From contig NZ_JAESDK010000006.1 of NCBI RefSeq assembly GCF_019249245.1, positions 62,001 through 126,000 on the forward strand: a stretch of 64,000 nt of DNA, read 5' to 3'. The notes beneath the pieces were generated by a model. That model made no database searches, had not been told where the DNA came from, and worked only from the letters and a program-made list of their open reading frames with translations. This stretch comes from Alteromonas lipotrueiana (GTDB taxonomy: Bacteria > Pseudomonadota > Gammaproteobacteria > Enterobacterales > Alteromonadaceae). The position numbers were made by a program, and so were the translations under genes. Position 1 is the stretch's first letter. Each line of letters starts with the position of its first letter. Positions 9,320-17,018 of this stretch are shown here, in pieces.

Positions 9320-9988
9320 ATGAGCGAACAAGAACAGATCAGCATCGAAAGCTATCAAAGATTTGGTCGCAAGCCCAAGCGTATTTCAGAAGACAATATC
9401 CATGAAGTTGTATTCGATTTGTGCTTTGAAACATACAAATACAAAGACGAATTTCAGTATGATTTTGATGCCAGAGAGCACCTTAAGGAAGTGGTGAATT
9501 ACCTTAACAGCAAAGGATATTCAGTAACTCGATCTTCTAAGTGGGTTAAAGAAAAAGTTGACGAATTGTTCGAACAATTAGCTGGTGATGGCGTCTCTGA
9601 AGAGAAAGGGCAAGAGTTAATAAAAGCGATTAAAGAAGCGCAAGAGAGTGAAGTCAAAGCCCAGCAAGAAGATATAGATAAACTTCAAGAAGCGATTGAT
9701 GCGCTTGGCCCAGACTTCTGGAAACGCTATCAGGCAAGTAAACGTCAAAGCATACACAAGCGCCAAAAGCGTAAAAAACAAATCTCTATTGAACTTAGGC
9801 TTTTTGAACAACTAACTCGTCGCAAGCAAAATAAAACATGGGATGCGCTCTTAATCGAGATGAAGCAAAACCATGATGACTTAACTCGATTAATGGCTGA
9901 TGCGAATGTCACGAGCTTCTCTGGTCTAATAAAGAAATTAGAATCCTCAGGCGTGATTGAAGAGGGTTATGATGAGAGGCATTATTAA
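9320..9988 (+). CDS. Element-encoded protein of unknown function with a possible ribbon-helix-helix segment
   Basis: I do not recognise the family of this 222-residue, highly charged protein. Residues 1-90 form a compact helical region (RFGRKPKRISEDN, later VTRSSKWVKEKVDEL). A Glu/Gln/Lys-rich probable coiled coil spans about 95-140. The segment KKQISIELRLFEQLTRR near residue 155 resembles a ribbon-helix-helix beta strand and first helix, so DNA binding is possible. AGGAG lies 8 bases before the ATG. The 99-base gap after the preceding gene contains two small hairpins (9229-9244 and 9243-9259), so it may have separate expression. It could regulate the element or the palindromes at 11455-11514, which is untested. 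Confidence 0.65.
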   Translation: MSEQEQISIESYQRFGRKPKRISEDNIHEVVFDLCFETYKYKDEFQYDFDAREHLKEVVNYLNSKGYSVTRSSKWVKEKVDELFEQLAGDGVSEEKGQELIKAIKEAQESEVKAQQEDIDKLQEAIDALGPDFWKRYQASKRQSIHKRQKRKKQISIELRLFEQLTRRKQNKTWDALLIEMKQNHDDLTRLMADANVTSFSGLIKKLESSGVIEEGYDERHY

Positions 9989-10103
9989 GAGCAACTTGAA
10001 CTGGTAACACTAATCCAATGTTAAATCAGAACTGCGCTTCTTAAATACTAGCTATTCATACCTTGCCCTTTAAGCAACCTATTTACAATAAAGCGGACAC
10101 TCC

Positions 10104-10766
10104 CTACTTTTTTTTATTCAATAAATCAAAGTTAAATGGGTACTCTTTCGACTCGTTATCATACTGATACCCAATAAACACTCCTTCGTGATTCATTTTA
10201 GGAGCGAGGATTGAGTATTGACGGCTAGACACTGCGTGAGGATCTTTGCCTTCTGAATATAAATGTTTCAGCAGATTTAAGGCGTCGTCGTATGAAACTT
10301 CTGAAGCTACCCGATTTACAATCATAGATTCTGAAACGACGTTCCCATCTACGGCAGTCACTACTTCTGTTTTTGGTTCGGAATAGACATCCCATTGATC
10401 TATTTTTTGAAGCTCTTGTGAGTTAGCAGACACATTCCCCGCATTATACTCATTTGCGATGTAAGAAAATGTTACAAGTACAGCGGTTAGGGAAATTCCT
10501 ATATACGCGCTTTCAATTGACCCCGTTTTGAGACATGAAATTCCTGATAAGATCAAAATCCCTAATGAAATATTTACTGTGTAGTTCGCTTTGAGTTTGT
10601 CAAAAAAAGTTGCACGCCGGATGTAAAAACTGCTCACGAGAAGAAGCATTGTGAAATATGTGGTCCAAAGCAAGTACTCAGGGAACAGAAATGCTGATAC
10701 TAAGGTAACAACTACCAGCCAACCCCCTAGTGCTTTAAAGTTCCTGTTATTTAATTGAAGCTTCAT
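10104..10766 (-). CDS. Cargo membrane protein of unknown function
   Basis: A 220-residue protein with about four N-terminal membrane segments in residues 10-110 (first: GGWLVVVTLVSAFLFPEYLL) followed by a soluble tail of about 105 residues. The tail contains YDDALNLLKHLYSEGKDP and ends in KKK. I do not recognise the family. It lies 31 bases after the neighbouring cargo gene on the same strand and probably forms an operon with it, convergent to the recombinase module. A membrane effector paired with a soluble partner is a common form of phage-defence cargo, but nothing here proves that role. Confidence 0.7.
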   Translation of the reverse strand: MKLQLNNRNFKALGGWLVVVTLVSAFLFPEYLLWTTYFTMLLLVSSFYIRRATFFDKLKANYTVNISLGILILSGISCLKTGSIESAYIGISLTAVLVTFSYIANEYNAGNVSANSQELQKIDQWDVYSEPKTEVVTAVDGNVVSESMIVNRVASEVSYDDALNLLKHLYSEGKDPHAVSSRQYSILAPKMNHEGVFIGYQYDNESKEYPFNFDLLNKKK

Positions 10767-10797
10767 TTTCCTATTTGCCTTATGTCCTTGGTTAAGA

Positions 10798-11322
10798 TCA
10801 AAATTCCACTAAGTACACTTTGTGGTTGTCTTGTAAATTTGTAAAGTGTTTTAGACGGAATGCAGCCATAGTCATCAAAAAACTCCAGCGTCTGTGTCCC
10901 TCGGCTAAATGCAACGGCAGCAGAAAGCTCTCACCAGTAAAGTCATTTTGGTCATAAAAGTCCTTAAACACTACAATCGGAGAGGGAAATGTACCGAATT
11001 CCAGCATATATTTTCCAAGGAAACTTTCTTTTGCATCTGGATTGGTGAGTATGTTTTTGCCAGCTTCTAAGCACCTTGCTTTAGTCACTTTGAAAAGCTC
11101 AATTTTCTCTATTTCTTCGGTAGACATTTCAGTTAAATTGAAAGTCCAATCCTCGATGTTTAGATGCGTAAACTTCTTTATAAAATCAGCATTATGTCTG
11201 AATACCCATTGTGAAATAACCTCGTCAGGAAAGTTGGGGAGGACGGAGTTTACCCTTTGAATGAACTGCTCTTTAGCTTCATCTTGCAAGTTCAACTCTT
11301 GTGAATATATGCGCTTCGACAT
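10798..11322 (-). CDS. Cargo protein of unknown function with a ParB/sulfiredoxin-like EGHRR motif
   Basis: A 174-residue protein from the ATG at 11322 (MSKRIYSQELN); an upstream in-frame GTG at 11355 would add 11 residues. The C-terminal part reads PIVVFKDFYD then LLPLHLAEGHRRWSFL, which resembles the xGHRR signature of ParB/Srx-type domains, some of which hydrolyse or sense nucleotides. The match is short and no fold can be confirmed. It is the first gene of a two-gene cargo operon with the membrane protein. Two identical palindromes upstream suggest it is regulated. Confidence 0.65.
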   Translation of the reverse strand: MSKRIYSQELNLQDEAKEQFIQRVNSVLPNFPDEVISQWVFRHNADFIKKFTHLNIEDWTFNLTEMSTEEIEKIELFKVTKARCLEAGKNILTNPDAKESFLGKYMLEFGTFPSPIVVFKDFYDQNDFTGESFLLPLHLAEGHRRWSFLMTMAAFRLKHFTNLQDNHKVYLVEF

Positions 11323-11454
11323 CTCTTTGTGACCTCTGGAATCCCTATATATCACTCACACTTGGCAGAATTACTATCGTACTTTCTAAAGAGTCTGAAT
11401 ACTAACTATAAGTATTAAGTAGAACATTGACATATCTTCCGTGTAAAACATTAA

Positions 11455-11514
11455 TGTTACTGGGTAACAGAAACTGTAATTAGTAAATAGGTACAATACT
11501 GTTACTGGGTAACA
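11455..11514. promoter_or_regulatory. Twin 15-bp palindromic operators upstream of the cargo operon
   Basis: TGTTACTGGGTAACA occurs twice, at 11455-11469 and 11500-11514, with start-to-start spacing of 45 bases. Each copy is a perfect inverted repeat (TGTTAC / GTAACA) around TGG. They lie 130-190 bases upstream of the first cargo gene and just inside the right heptamer array. Two identical palindromes are the usual form of a repressor operator. The cognate regulator is not identified. Confidence 0.6.
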
Positions 11515-11537
11515 TTAAGTGTACTTCTCTCCATTTT

Positions 11538-11718
11538 TGTCAACGTATCGATGAAAAATATGTCAACGTTGTATGCTATTGAGCTGTCAACTCTAAATTA
11601 ATCACTGTCAACTTAGAGGTGATAAAGTGTCAACAATGGTAACATGTTGGCTTGTCAACGGGTACTATATGATTGTCGCTATATCTATTGAATATAGTGG
11701 GTTGTAGTGTCTGTCAAC
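11538..11718 (-). repeat. Right-end array of GTTGACA heptamers (read as TGTCAAC)
   Basis: TGTCAAC occurs at 11538, 11561, 11585, 11606, 11628, 11653 and 11712, with spacings 23, 24, 21, 22, 25 and 59. Six copies recur at about two helical turns, so bound proteins would lie on one face of the DNA. The outermost copy sits 26 bases inside the right boundary. Orientation is opposite to the left array, so the heptamers define both ends of the element. Confidence 0.85.
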
Positions 11719-11744
11719 GATGGTTGTGTATTCACATTGCGAAT

Positions 11745-11813
11745 CATTTTTGGCCTGATGACCCTGCTAGCGCAGAACCAACTACCAAAACTAAGCGCGC
11801 AATGAAAGGATAA
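11745..11813 (+). pseudogene. hrpB: Displaced 3' end of hrpB
   Basis: Read from CAT at 11745, these 22 codons give HFWPDDPASAEP then TTKTKRAMKG and stop at TAA 11811-11813. This is the expected HrpB ending after YPK, which is where the copy at 611 enters foreign sequence. It has no start of its own and is a stranded fragment. Confidence 0.9.
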
Positions 11814-11857
11814 GAACACCGCCTTTTAAAAGGCTCTGCCCTTACCCTTGGGTGCGG

Positions 11858-13078
11858 TTAGCCAGCGTTTTTGCTGTCAGCAGAAGGTGACACCTGTAAC
11901 TGCTGCATTACTTTTTGGGCCGGAAATCCATCGGCAATCATGTCATTGTTAATTTGGTAATCTCGGATACCAGCACGTGTCGCCGGACCTAAAATGCCAT
12001 CGGGTTTGCCTACATCAAACCCTTTTTGATTCAGGGCTTGCTGAAGCTTCATAATATCGTCACGACTATAAGCAGGTAATTCAGGCAAACTGGCGCTTAA
12101 CCCTTTGCTTCCGGCAATTTGCTCAGCAAGCTTGCCCACGGCGATCGCATAAAACTCAGAATTGTTCCAACGCATGATGACCCGAAAGTTTGGGTATGCC
12201 AAAAAGGCGGGGCCTTGATGACCCGCCGGCACTACCACATAGGCCGATAAATCGCTGTCGGGTAATGGAGTACCATCTGGTTGGGTCAGGCCAGCTTCCT
12301 GCCACTGAGAAACCGACTGGCGATTACTGTAACCCGATAACCGATAGTCAAAGTTCTCGGGCAAAGCAATTTCGCGGCCCCACCGAAAGCCGGGTTCCCA
12401 TCCCAGATTGTTCAAAAAATTAGCTGCCGAGGTCAGAGCATCAGGAATGCTTTCCCATAAGTTAGCCAGCCCGTCGTTATCGCCGTCAGTGGCATAACGA
12501 TAATAAGCAGACGGCATAAACTGTGTGTGTCCCATCGCACCGGCCCACGACCCTACCATCGTGTCGGTAGAAAGCTGCTCACGCTCAATCAGCTTAAGCG
12601 CGGTCATTAGTTCGCCGGTAAAATAGCTGCTGCGACGCTTATCACACGCCAGGGTAGCCAGTGAGCTAAGTACTGGCATTTTGCCTTTGTAAGAACCAAA
12701 GTTGGTTTCTAATCCCCAAAACGACAGCAGATAATGTTTTGGTATTCCGTATTTTTCTTCTAGCCTGGTTAACAGGGCGTTATGCGTTTGCAGCAGTTCG
12801 CGCCCTTTGTTTACCCGCCAATCTGTCACCCGCTTGCTATAATATGAAGGAAATGTCGTCACAAATTCGGGCTGGCTTCGGTCAAGCTCAATCACTCGGG
12901 GCACAAAGTTTATGCTGGCAAAGGCATCATTTGCCACTGACTTAGCTACGCCTTCGTCGACCGCTTTCGCCTGTAACCGGGTTTTACATTGCTCAAAATT
13001 TTCAGCCGCTTGAGCGCCGATAGAAAAAAGAATTGAGGCGGTCAAAAGACCGGCTTTCTTACTGGAAAAACGCTTCAT
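11858..13078 (-). CDS. Lytic murein transglycosylase (MltB/SLT_2 family) with peptidoglycan-binding domain
   Basis: A 406-residue exported enzyme that cleaves the glycan strands of peptidoglycan in the periplasm. A signal peptide covers residues 1-24 (ends GAQAA). The SLT_2 catalytic domain follows, with the presumed catalytic Glu124 in FWGLETNFG and the downstream GSWAGAMGHTQFMPS segment. A C-terminal PG_binding_1 domain is seen at about 335-395 (LQQALNQKGFDVGKPDGILG). No lipobox Cys is visible, so it is probably soluble, unlike MltB itself. GGGGT precedes the ATG. The perfect palindrome GCCTTTTAAAAGGC at 11821-11834, between this stop and the hrpB fragment, may end transcription, though it has no T-run. 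Confidence 0.92.
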   Translation of the reverse strand: MKRFSSKKAGLLTASILFSIGAQAAENFEQCKTRLQAKAVDEGVAKSVANDAFASINFVPRVIELDRSQPEFVTTFPSYYSKRVTDWRVNKGRELLQTHNALLTRLEEKYGIPKHYLLSFWGLETNFGSYKGKMPVLSSLATLACDKRRSSYFTGELMTALKLIEREQLSTDTMVGSWAGAMGHTQFMPSAYYRYATDGDNDGLANLWESIPDALTSAANFLNNLGWEPGFRWGREIALPENFDYRLSGYSNRQSVSQWQEAGLTQPDGTPLPDSDLSAYVVVPAGHQGPAFLAYPNFRVIMRWNNSEFYAIAVGKLAEQIAGSKGLSASLPELPAYSRDDIMKLQQALNQKGFDVGKPDGILGPATRAGIRDYQINNDMIADGFPAQKVMQQLQVSPSADSKNAG

Positions 13079-13422
13079 ACTATTACCCCAAAATACCGTA
13101 TTTTCATGCTATCGCAAAGCCACGCTCAGATGCGACAAAAATTTCATATCGAGTGAACGCGTGTTTATTTAACTTATCGATGTAAATTATTGTGTAAATG
13201 ATTGCTACGACCAAAACCGGCAAAGTGATGCAAATTTACCGGGTGGGGGTGTGAGAAAAACAGACACATTACCACGGTTTTTTTACATCTTATTATTGAG
13301 GTGACATTTAACTTGTTGATTTTTATTGATTATAAAGACCTGGTATGAAATTGGCTTTGGTTATGGTGCACGCTCATTATTTGAATTTAATGAGCAAATC
13401 GAAACTGACCTGGAGTCAACGT
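13079..13422. other. Intergenic region between divergent genes
   Basis: This stretch separates the transglycosylase from the DUF4168 gene and must hold promoters for both. No convincing -35/-10 pair or operator stands out. An in-frame upstream start for the DUF4168 gene at 13345 was judged unlikely. Confidence 0.4.
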
Positions 13423-13824
13423 ATGAATAATTTTGTTAAGACTATTGCCGCCGGTGCCGTTATTGCAAGCTGTGCTTCTTTTTCTGTAAATGCGCAGCAA
13501 GACACTATGCAGCAGGCACCCAAAGATAGCATGCAACAACAGTCTGCAAACTTCGACGACACCACCTTGCTTAAATTCACCATGGCAATGGAAGCAGTAA
13601 GCGATGTGGCTAATAAGTACGACTCGAAGTTTAAAAGTGTAGAGAGTCCGGAAAAAGCGCAAGAAATTCAAAAGCAAGCGCAAACTGAAATGGTAGAGCA
13701 AATTGAGGAAACCGGTTTAACGGTAGAAACTTATACCACCATTGCTCAGCAGGTTCAAACAAACGAAAAACTGCGTGAGCGAGTGCTTACTATTGCTCGC
13801 GACAACCGTCAGGAAAACAGCTAA
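13423..13824 (+). CDS. DUF4168-type exported protein
   Basis: A 133-residue secreted protein. The signal peptide is MNNFVKTIAAGAVIASCASF followed by SVNAQ. A Gln/Met-rich linker is followed by the DUF4168-like helical domain (FDDTTLLKFTMAMEAVSDVA, then LTVETYTTIAQQVQTNEKLR). The function of the family is unknown. The start at 13423 has TGGAG eight bases upstream and gives a clean signal peptide; the longer frame from 13345 adds 26 residues that would bury it. Confidence 0.8.
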   Translation: MNNFVKTIAAGAVIASCASFSVNAQQDTMQQAPKDSMQQQSANFDDTTLLKFTMAMEAVSDVANKYDSKFKSVESPEKAQEIQKQAQTEMVEQIEETGLTVETYTTIAQQVQTNEKLRERVLTIARDNRQENS

Positions 13825-14229
13825 TTCAGACGCTGTCATACAATACTCAGGGATTTTTTCCCTGGGGTTGTAGTTTGCCTGACCTTTTAATGTACTGTGT
13901 GTATATGCCGCTAACTTTTTTCTGATTTTTTGTTCCTACCTGTTCAGCACCATAGTCTGCTATTGCTTATTGTCACTTACCTTTGGATTTAACGCTCAGT
14001 TAAATCGTCTTATCATTGTTTGATAGTCTATCTTCATAAATTACCATCCTCCTGTTTTTAATATAATAGATATAGAATGAGCTCAATTTTTGCCAACTGT
14101 GTATACATGCGCAATGCGCTCAACGCCTTGGGAATGATACAATGCCAGCGGTTAGCGTTAAAAAAGCGTATAACGTTTTAATATCCGTATTTCAGGCACC
14201 ATTTTTGTGCAAACAGAGCAGGCATTCTT
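13825..14229. other. Intergenic region with a terminator-like hairpin
   Basis: Near the start, CAGGGA (13848-13853) and TCCCTG (13859-13864) form a stem around a T-rich loop, with TACAA/TTGTA extending it outward. It could terminate the upstream gene, although no T-run follows. The rest, up to the mrcB start, shows no gene or clear motif. Confidence 0.4.
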
Positions 14230-16551
14230 GTGGCGAAAAAACACTCTAAATCTAAAACAAAATCCAAACCCTCGCAGAAAAAATTTCCAGGCTTATTTTT
14301 TAAGCTTTTTATCGTGGTGGTTGTGGTCGCTGCAGGATACATGTTTTATCTGGACGCCCAAATAAAGCATACCTTTACCGGTAATAAATGGGAGGTGCCT
14401 GCTCAAATTTACGCGCGTCCATTGGTGCTCAGCAAAAATCTCGAAATTACCCCAAATGAAGTTCTTGAAGAACTATCGTTGTTAGGCTACCGCAAGGTTA
14501 GTCGGCCAGATAGCAGCGGCGAGTACGTTTACTGGAACAAAACCCTGGTAGTCATGCGTAGAGGTTTTCAGTTTCCTGACGGAGCCCAGGGTATGCGTAA
14601 GCTAACTATTGCCTGGCAGGGTAATCGTATTAACAGTATTACCGACAACACTGCGGGTAAAAAGGTGGGTACAGTGCGTCTTGAGCCGTGGCTGGTTACG
14701 CGCCTGGTCAGTAGCTTGCGAGAAGATAGAATGCTGCTAAATCTTGAAACTGTTCCGGCCATGCTACCTAAAACACTAACTTTGGTTGAAGACCGTGACT
14801 TTTACGATCACCACGGCGTTGCGCCCCTGTCTATTTTACGAGCACTAATTGCAAATATAAAAGCGGGCAGAACCGTGCAGGGCGGCAGTACACTAACTCA
14901 GCAGCTGGTGAAAAACTTATTTTTAACCCGCGAGCAGTCGTTGGTTCGTAAAGCAAAAGAGGCATTAATGGCGATTATCATTGATGCCCGTTACAGTAAA
15001 AGTGAAATTCTTCAGGCTTATATGAACGAAGTTTTTTTAGCCCAGGACGGTGAAACCGCCGTACACGGATTTGGTCTGGCCAGCTATTACTTTTTCGACC
15101 GGCCTGCTGCAGAGCTAAATGTCCCAGAGATTGCCACCCTGGTGGCGATGATAAAGGGCCCCTCATACTATAACCCCCGCCGTCATCCTGAACGTGTTCT
15201 GGAGCGTCGTAATTTAATTTTGCGCTTGCTCTTTGAAGCCAATGAAGTAAGCGCCAAGCAGTACGAACAATATCTGACTATGCCTTTAAAGCTTGCTTCA
15301 GGGGCAAGTTTGGCCAGTGGTAAGCATCCGGCATTTATGCAAAAAGTCCGCGAAGAGCTTCAGCAGATTTTAGCCGATTCAAGCTTGCGCGACTCGGGTG
15401 TGAAAGTATTTACTACCTTAGATATCTACGCGCAGCGTCGAGCCGAAAAAGCGTTAACTCAAACTCTTGATAATTTACAAAAAGATCGTAAAGCGGCACT
15501 TGAAGGGGCGATGGTAGTCACCAATATTGGCAGTGGGGAGGTACGCGCTATAGTGGGGTCACGTCAGCCTGACTATAACGGTTTCAACCGCGCGCTGGAC
15601 GCCAAGCGACAGGTGGGCTCACTGATAAAACCTGCGGTGTATCTAAGTGCACTGGAGGACCCGACACAATACAATTTGGCCACGCCATTAGAAGATAAAC
15701 CCATTACGCTTAAAAGTCGCGATGACAAAATGTGGTCGCCTCGTAACTACGATAAGGAGTTTCGCGGGCAGGTACCGCTTATCACCTCATTGATTGAATC
15801 GCTGAATGTACCTACGGTAAATCTGGGCATGGAAGTAGGGCTGGATAAAGTCATAAAGACGGTAGAAAAACTGGGCGTAGAAACTGACATTCGCAAAGTA
15901 CCGGCATTAACACTGGGCTCAATGAGTATGTCTGTATTACAGACCAACCAGATGTACCAGACCATTTCAAATAATGGGCGTTATATTCCTTTGCATACTG
16001 TTTCAGCGGTGGTCTCTGCCAGTGATAAATTGCTATGGAAGCATGCTGAGTTTTATGCGCAGCGCGCCGATGAAGCTGCCACGTATTTATTGAATTATGG
16101 ATTATTTAAAGTTACCCGAGAGGGGACTGCTAAGCGTCTGGGACGAGAATTTTCAAGGGTCAATATGGCAGGTAAAACCGGAACTACTGATGACTATCGT
16201 GACAGCTGGTTCAGCGGCTTTGACAGAAATAACGTCAGTACCATCTGGGTGGGTAACGATGAAAATAAATCGGTAAATTTGACAGGAGCCAGTGGCGCGT
16301 TACCAGTATTTATTAATTATCAAAAAATGCAGGCACCTAAATCGTTGTCACGCCGTTTTCCCAACGGGCTGGGTATCGCCCACTTCAATAAAGACACCGG
16401 AGAAGTTACGGTAGCCGGGTGCCCGGACTCATTAAGTGTTCCGGCTATTTTAGAGGTGTTACCACCACCGCGAACTGACTGCAGAGGCAAGTCTATCGAT
16501 GCGTCTGGTAATGGTGACAAAGAAAAAAGCTGGTGGGAGCGCTGGTTTTAA
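14230..16551 (+). CDS. mrcB: Penicillin-binding protein 1B (bifunctional transglycosylase/transpeptidase)
   Basis: A 773-residue class A PBP that polymerises and cross-links peptidoglycan in the periplasm. A basic cytoplasmic tail (1-20) and membrane anchor (about 21-40) are followed by a UB2H domain typical of PBP1B (about 55-140), the GT51 domain with catalytic Glu187 in VEDRDFYDHHG and GGSTLTQQLVKNL, and the transpeptidase with Ser464-x-x-Lys467 (GSLIKP), Ser524-x-Asn526 and Lys649-Thr-Gly. It starts at GTG. E. coli PBP1B is about 70 residues longer. Its place downstream of hrpB is the conserved order, here interrupted by the element and two extra genes. Confidence 0.95.
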   Translation: MAKKHSKSKTKSKPSQKKFPGLFFKLFIVVVVVAAGYMFYLDAQIKHTFTGNKWEVPAQIYARPLVLSKNLEITPNEVLEELSLLGYRKVSRPDSSGEYVYWNKTLVVMRRGFQFPDGAQGMRKLTIAWQGNRINSITDNTAGKKVGTVRLEPWLVTRLVSSLREDRMLLNLETVPAMLPKTLTLVEDRDFYDHHGVAPLSILRALIANIKAGRTVQGGSTLTQQLVKNLFLTREQSLVRKAKEALMAIIIDARYSKSEILQAYMNEVFLAQDGETAVHGFGLASYYFFDRPAAELNVPEIATLVAMIKGPSYYNPRRHPERVLERRNLILRLLFEANEVSAKQYEQYLTMPLKLASGASLASGKHPAFMQKVREELQQILADSSLRDSGVKVFTTLDIYAQRRAEKALTQTLDNLQKDRKAALEGAMVVTNIGSGEVRAIVGSRQPDYNGFNRALDAKRQVGSLIKPAVYLSALEDPTQYNLATPLEDKPITLKSRDDKMWSPRNYDKEFRGQVPLITSLIESLNVPTVNLGMEVGLDKVIKTVEKLGVETDIRKVPALTLGSMSMSVLQTNQMYQTISNNGRYIPLHTVSAVVSASDKLLWKHAEFYAQRADEAATYLLNYGLFKVTREGTAKRLGREFSRVNMAGKTGTTDDYRDSWFSGFDRNNVSTIWVGNDENKSVNLTGASGALPVFINYQKMQAPKSLSRRFPNGLGIAHFNKDTGEVTVAGCPDSLSVPAILEVLPPPRTDCRGKSIDASGNGDKEKSWWERWF

Positions 16552-16555
16552 AAAA

Positions 16556-16598
16556 TACCCTTACCAAATAACCCCAACAAGGTTGAGAGGTAAGGGTA
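16556..16598. repeat. Perfect 10-bp inverted repeat after mrcB
   Basis: TACCCTTACC (16556-16565) and GGTAAGGGTA (16589-16598) pair perfectly with a 23-base loop directly after the mrcB stop. It may act as an mRNA 3' stabiliser or weak terminator; there is no T-run. Confidence 0.4.
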
Positions 16599-16630
16599 AA
16601 GTCCAGGCAAATTAAAATTGACCAAGCAGG

Positions 16631-16738
16631 TTATCTGCGCTCGATAAATTTATATACGCTGCTAAAAATTAAAGCGCAGGTAATATAGGCAACGAGCGGT
16701 GCCATAGCGGCAATAAATACAGCAGTATAGCTTATCAT
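16631..16738 (-). CDS. Possible 35-residue membrane protein
   Basis: An ATG at 16738 with GAGG five bases upstream opens a 35-residue frame: MISYTAVFIAAMAPLVAYIT, then CALIFSSVYKFIERR and stop. It is one hydrophobic helix with a basic C-terminal end, the form of many real small inner-membrane proteins. There is no homology evidence, and the call rests on the ribosome site and composition. Confidence 0.45.
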   Translation of the reverse strand: MISYTAVFIAAMAPLVAYITCALIFSSVYKFIERR

Positions 16739-16979
16739 GGTGGCCTCACTTAACCCTGTGCTGGCAACTACAATCAGACCTAATCCTGGCCTGTAAATAC
16801 CAACGCGATTGCTCCGTCATTATGGGCAGGAGCATTTACATTTAGTTGCCTAAAGCATAGCGATAGTTGTGCCACATTAAGAATTTTCGCTAAGCGTATG
16901 ATAAATATAGCGTATTATCATATATAAGCTAAGTGAAAAAATCTTACTGGGTGAGATTAGCTAATTTTTAGCTACTTCG

Positions 16980-17018
16980 GCATTATAGAGGTGGTGAAAA
17001 TAACCAACTCTATAATGC
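16980..17018 (-). terminator. Hairpin at the end of the DUF808 gene
   Basis: GCATTATAGAG (16980-16990) and CTCTATAATGC (17008-17018) form a perfect 11-bp stem with a 17-base loop that begins at the stop codon of the DUF808 gene. It has no strong T-run, so the terminator role is tentative. Confidence 0.4.

Larger units (their letters stand above)
3077..11744. mobile_element. SE-like integrative element inserted in the 3' end of hrpB
   Basis: Both boundaries follow from hrpB: the left host part ends at codons for YPK (AAG at 3074-3076) and the right host part resumes with HFWPDDP at 11745, so about 8.67 kb is inserted. One base at the left edge (C 3077) could belong to either side. The element is visibly AT-richer than its flanks. 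It holds a co-directional four-gene recombination module (3266-9220), one further gene on the same strand, two convergent cargo genes, and GTTGACA arrays in inverted orientation at the two ends. TGCGAA occurs just inside each end (3081-3086 and 11738-11743) in the same orientation. The order catalytic recombinase, degenerate recombinase, catalytic recombinase, small coiled-coil protein matches my recollection of SE-type elements (SE-6945/Tn6283 of Vibrio). Tn554-like or other multi-recombinase elements are the alternatives. Confidence 0.85.

Noticed and set aside
10800-11355. GTG start at 11355 for the first cargo gene
   Set aside because: The ATG at 11322 gives a more usual start; the extra 11 residues show no pattern. 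The choice remains open because neither site has a perfect Shine-Dalgarno sequence.
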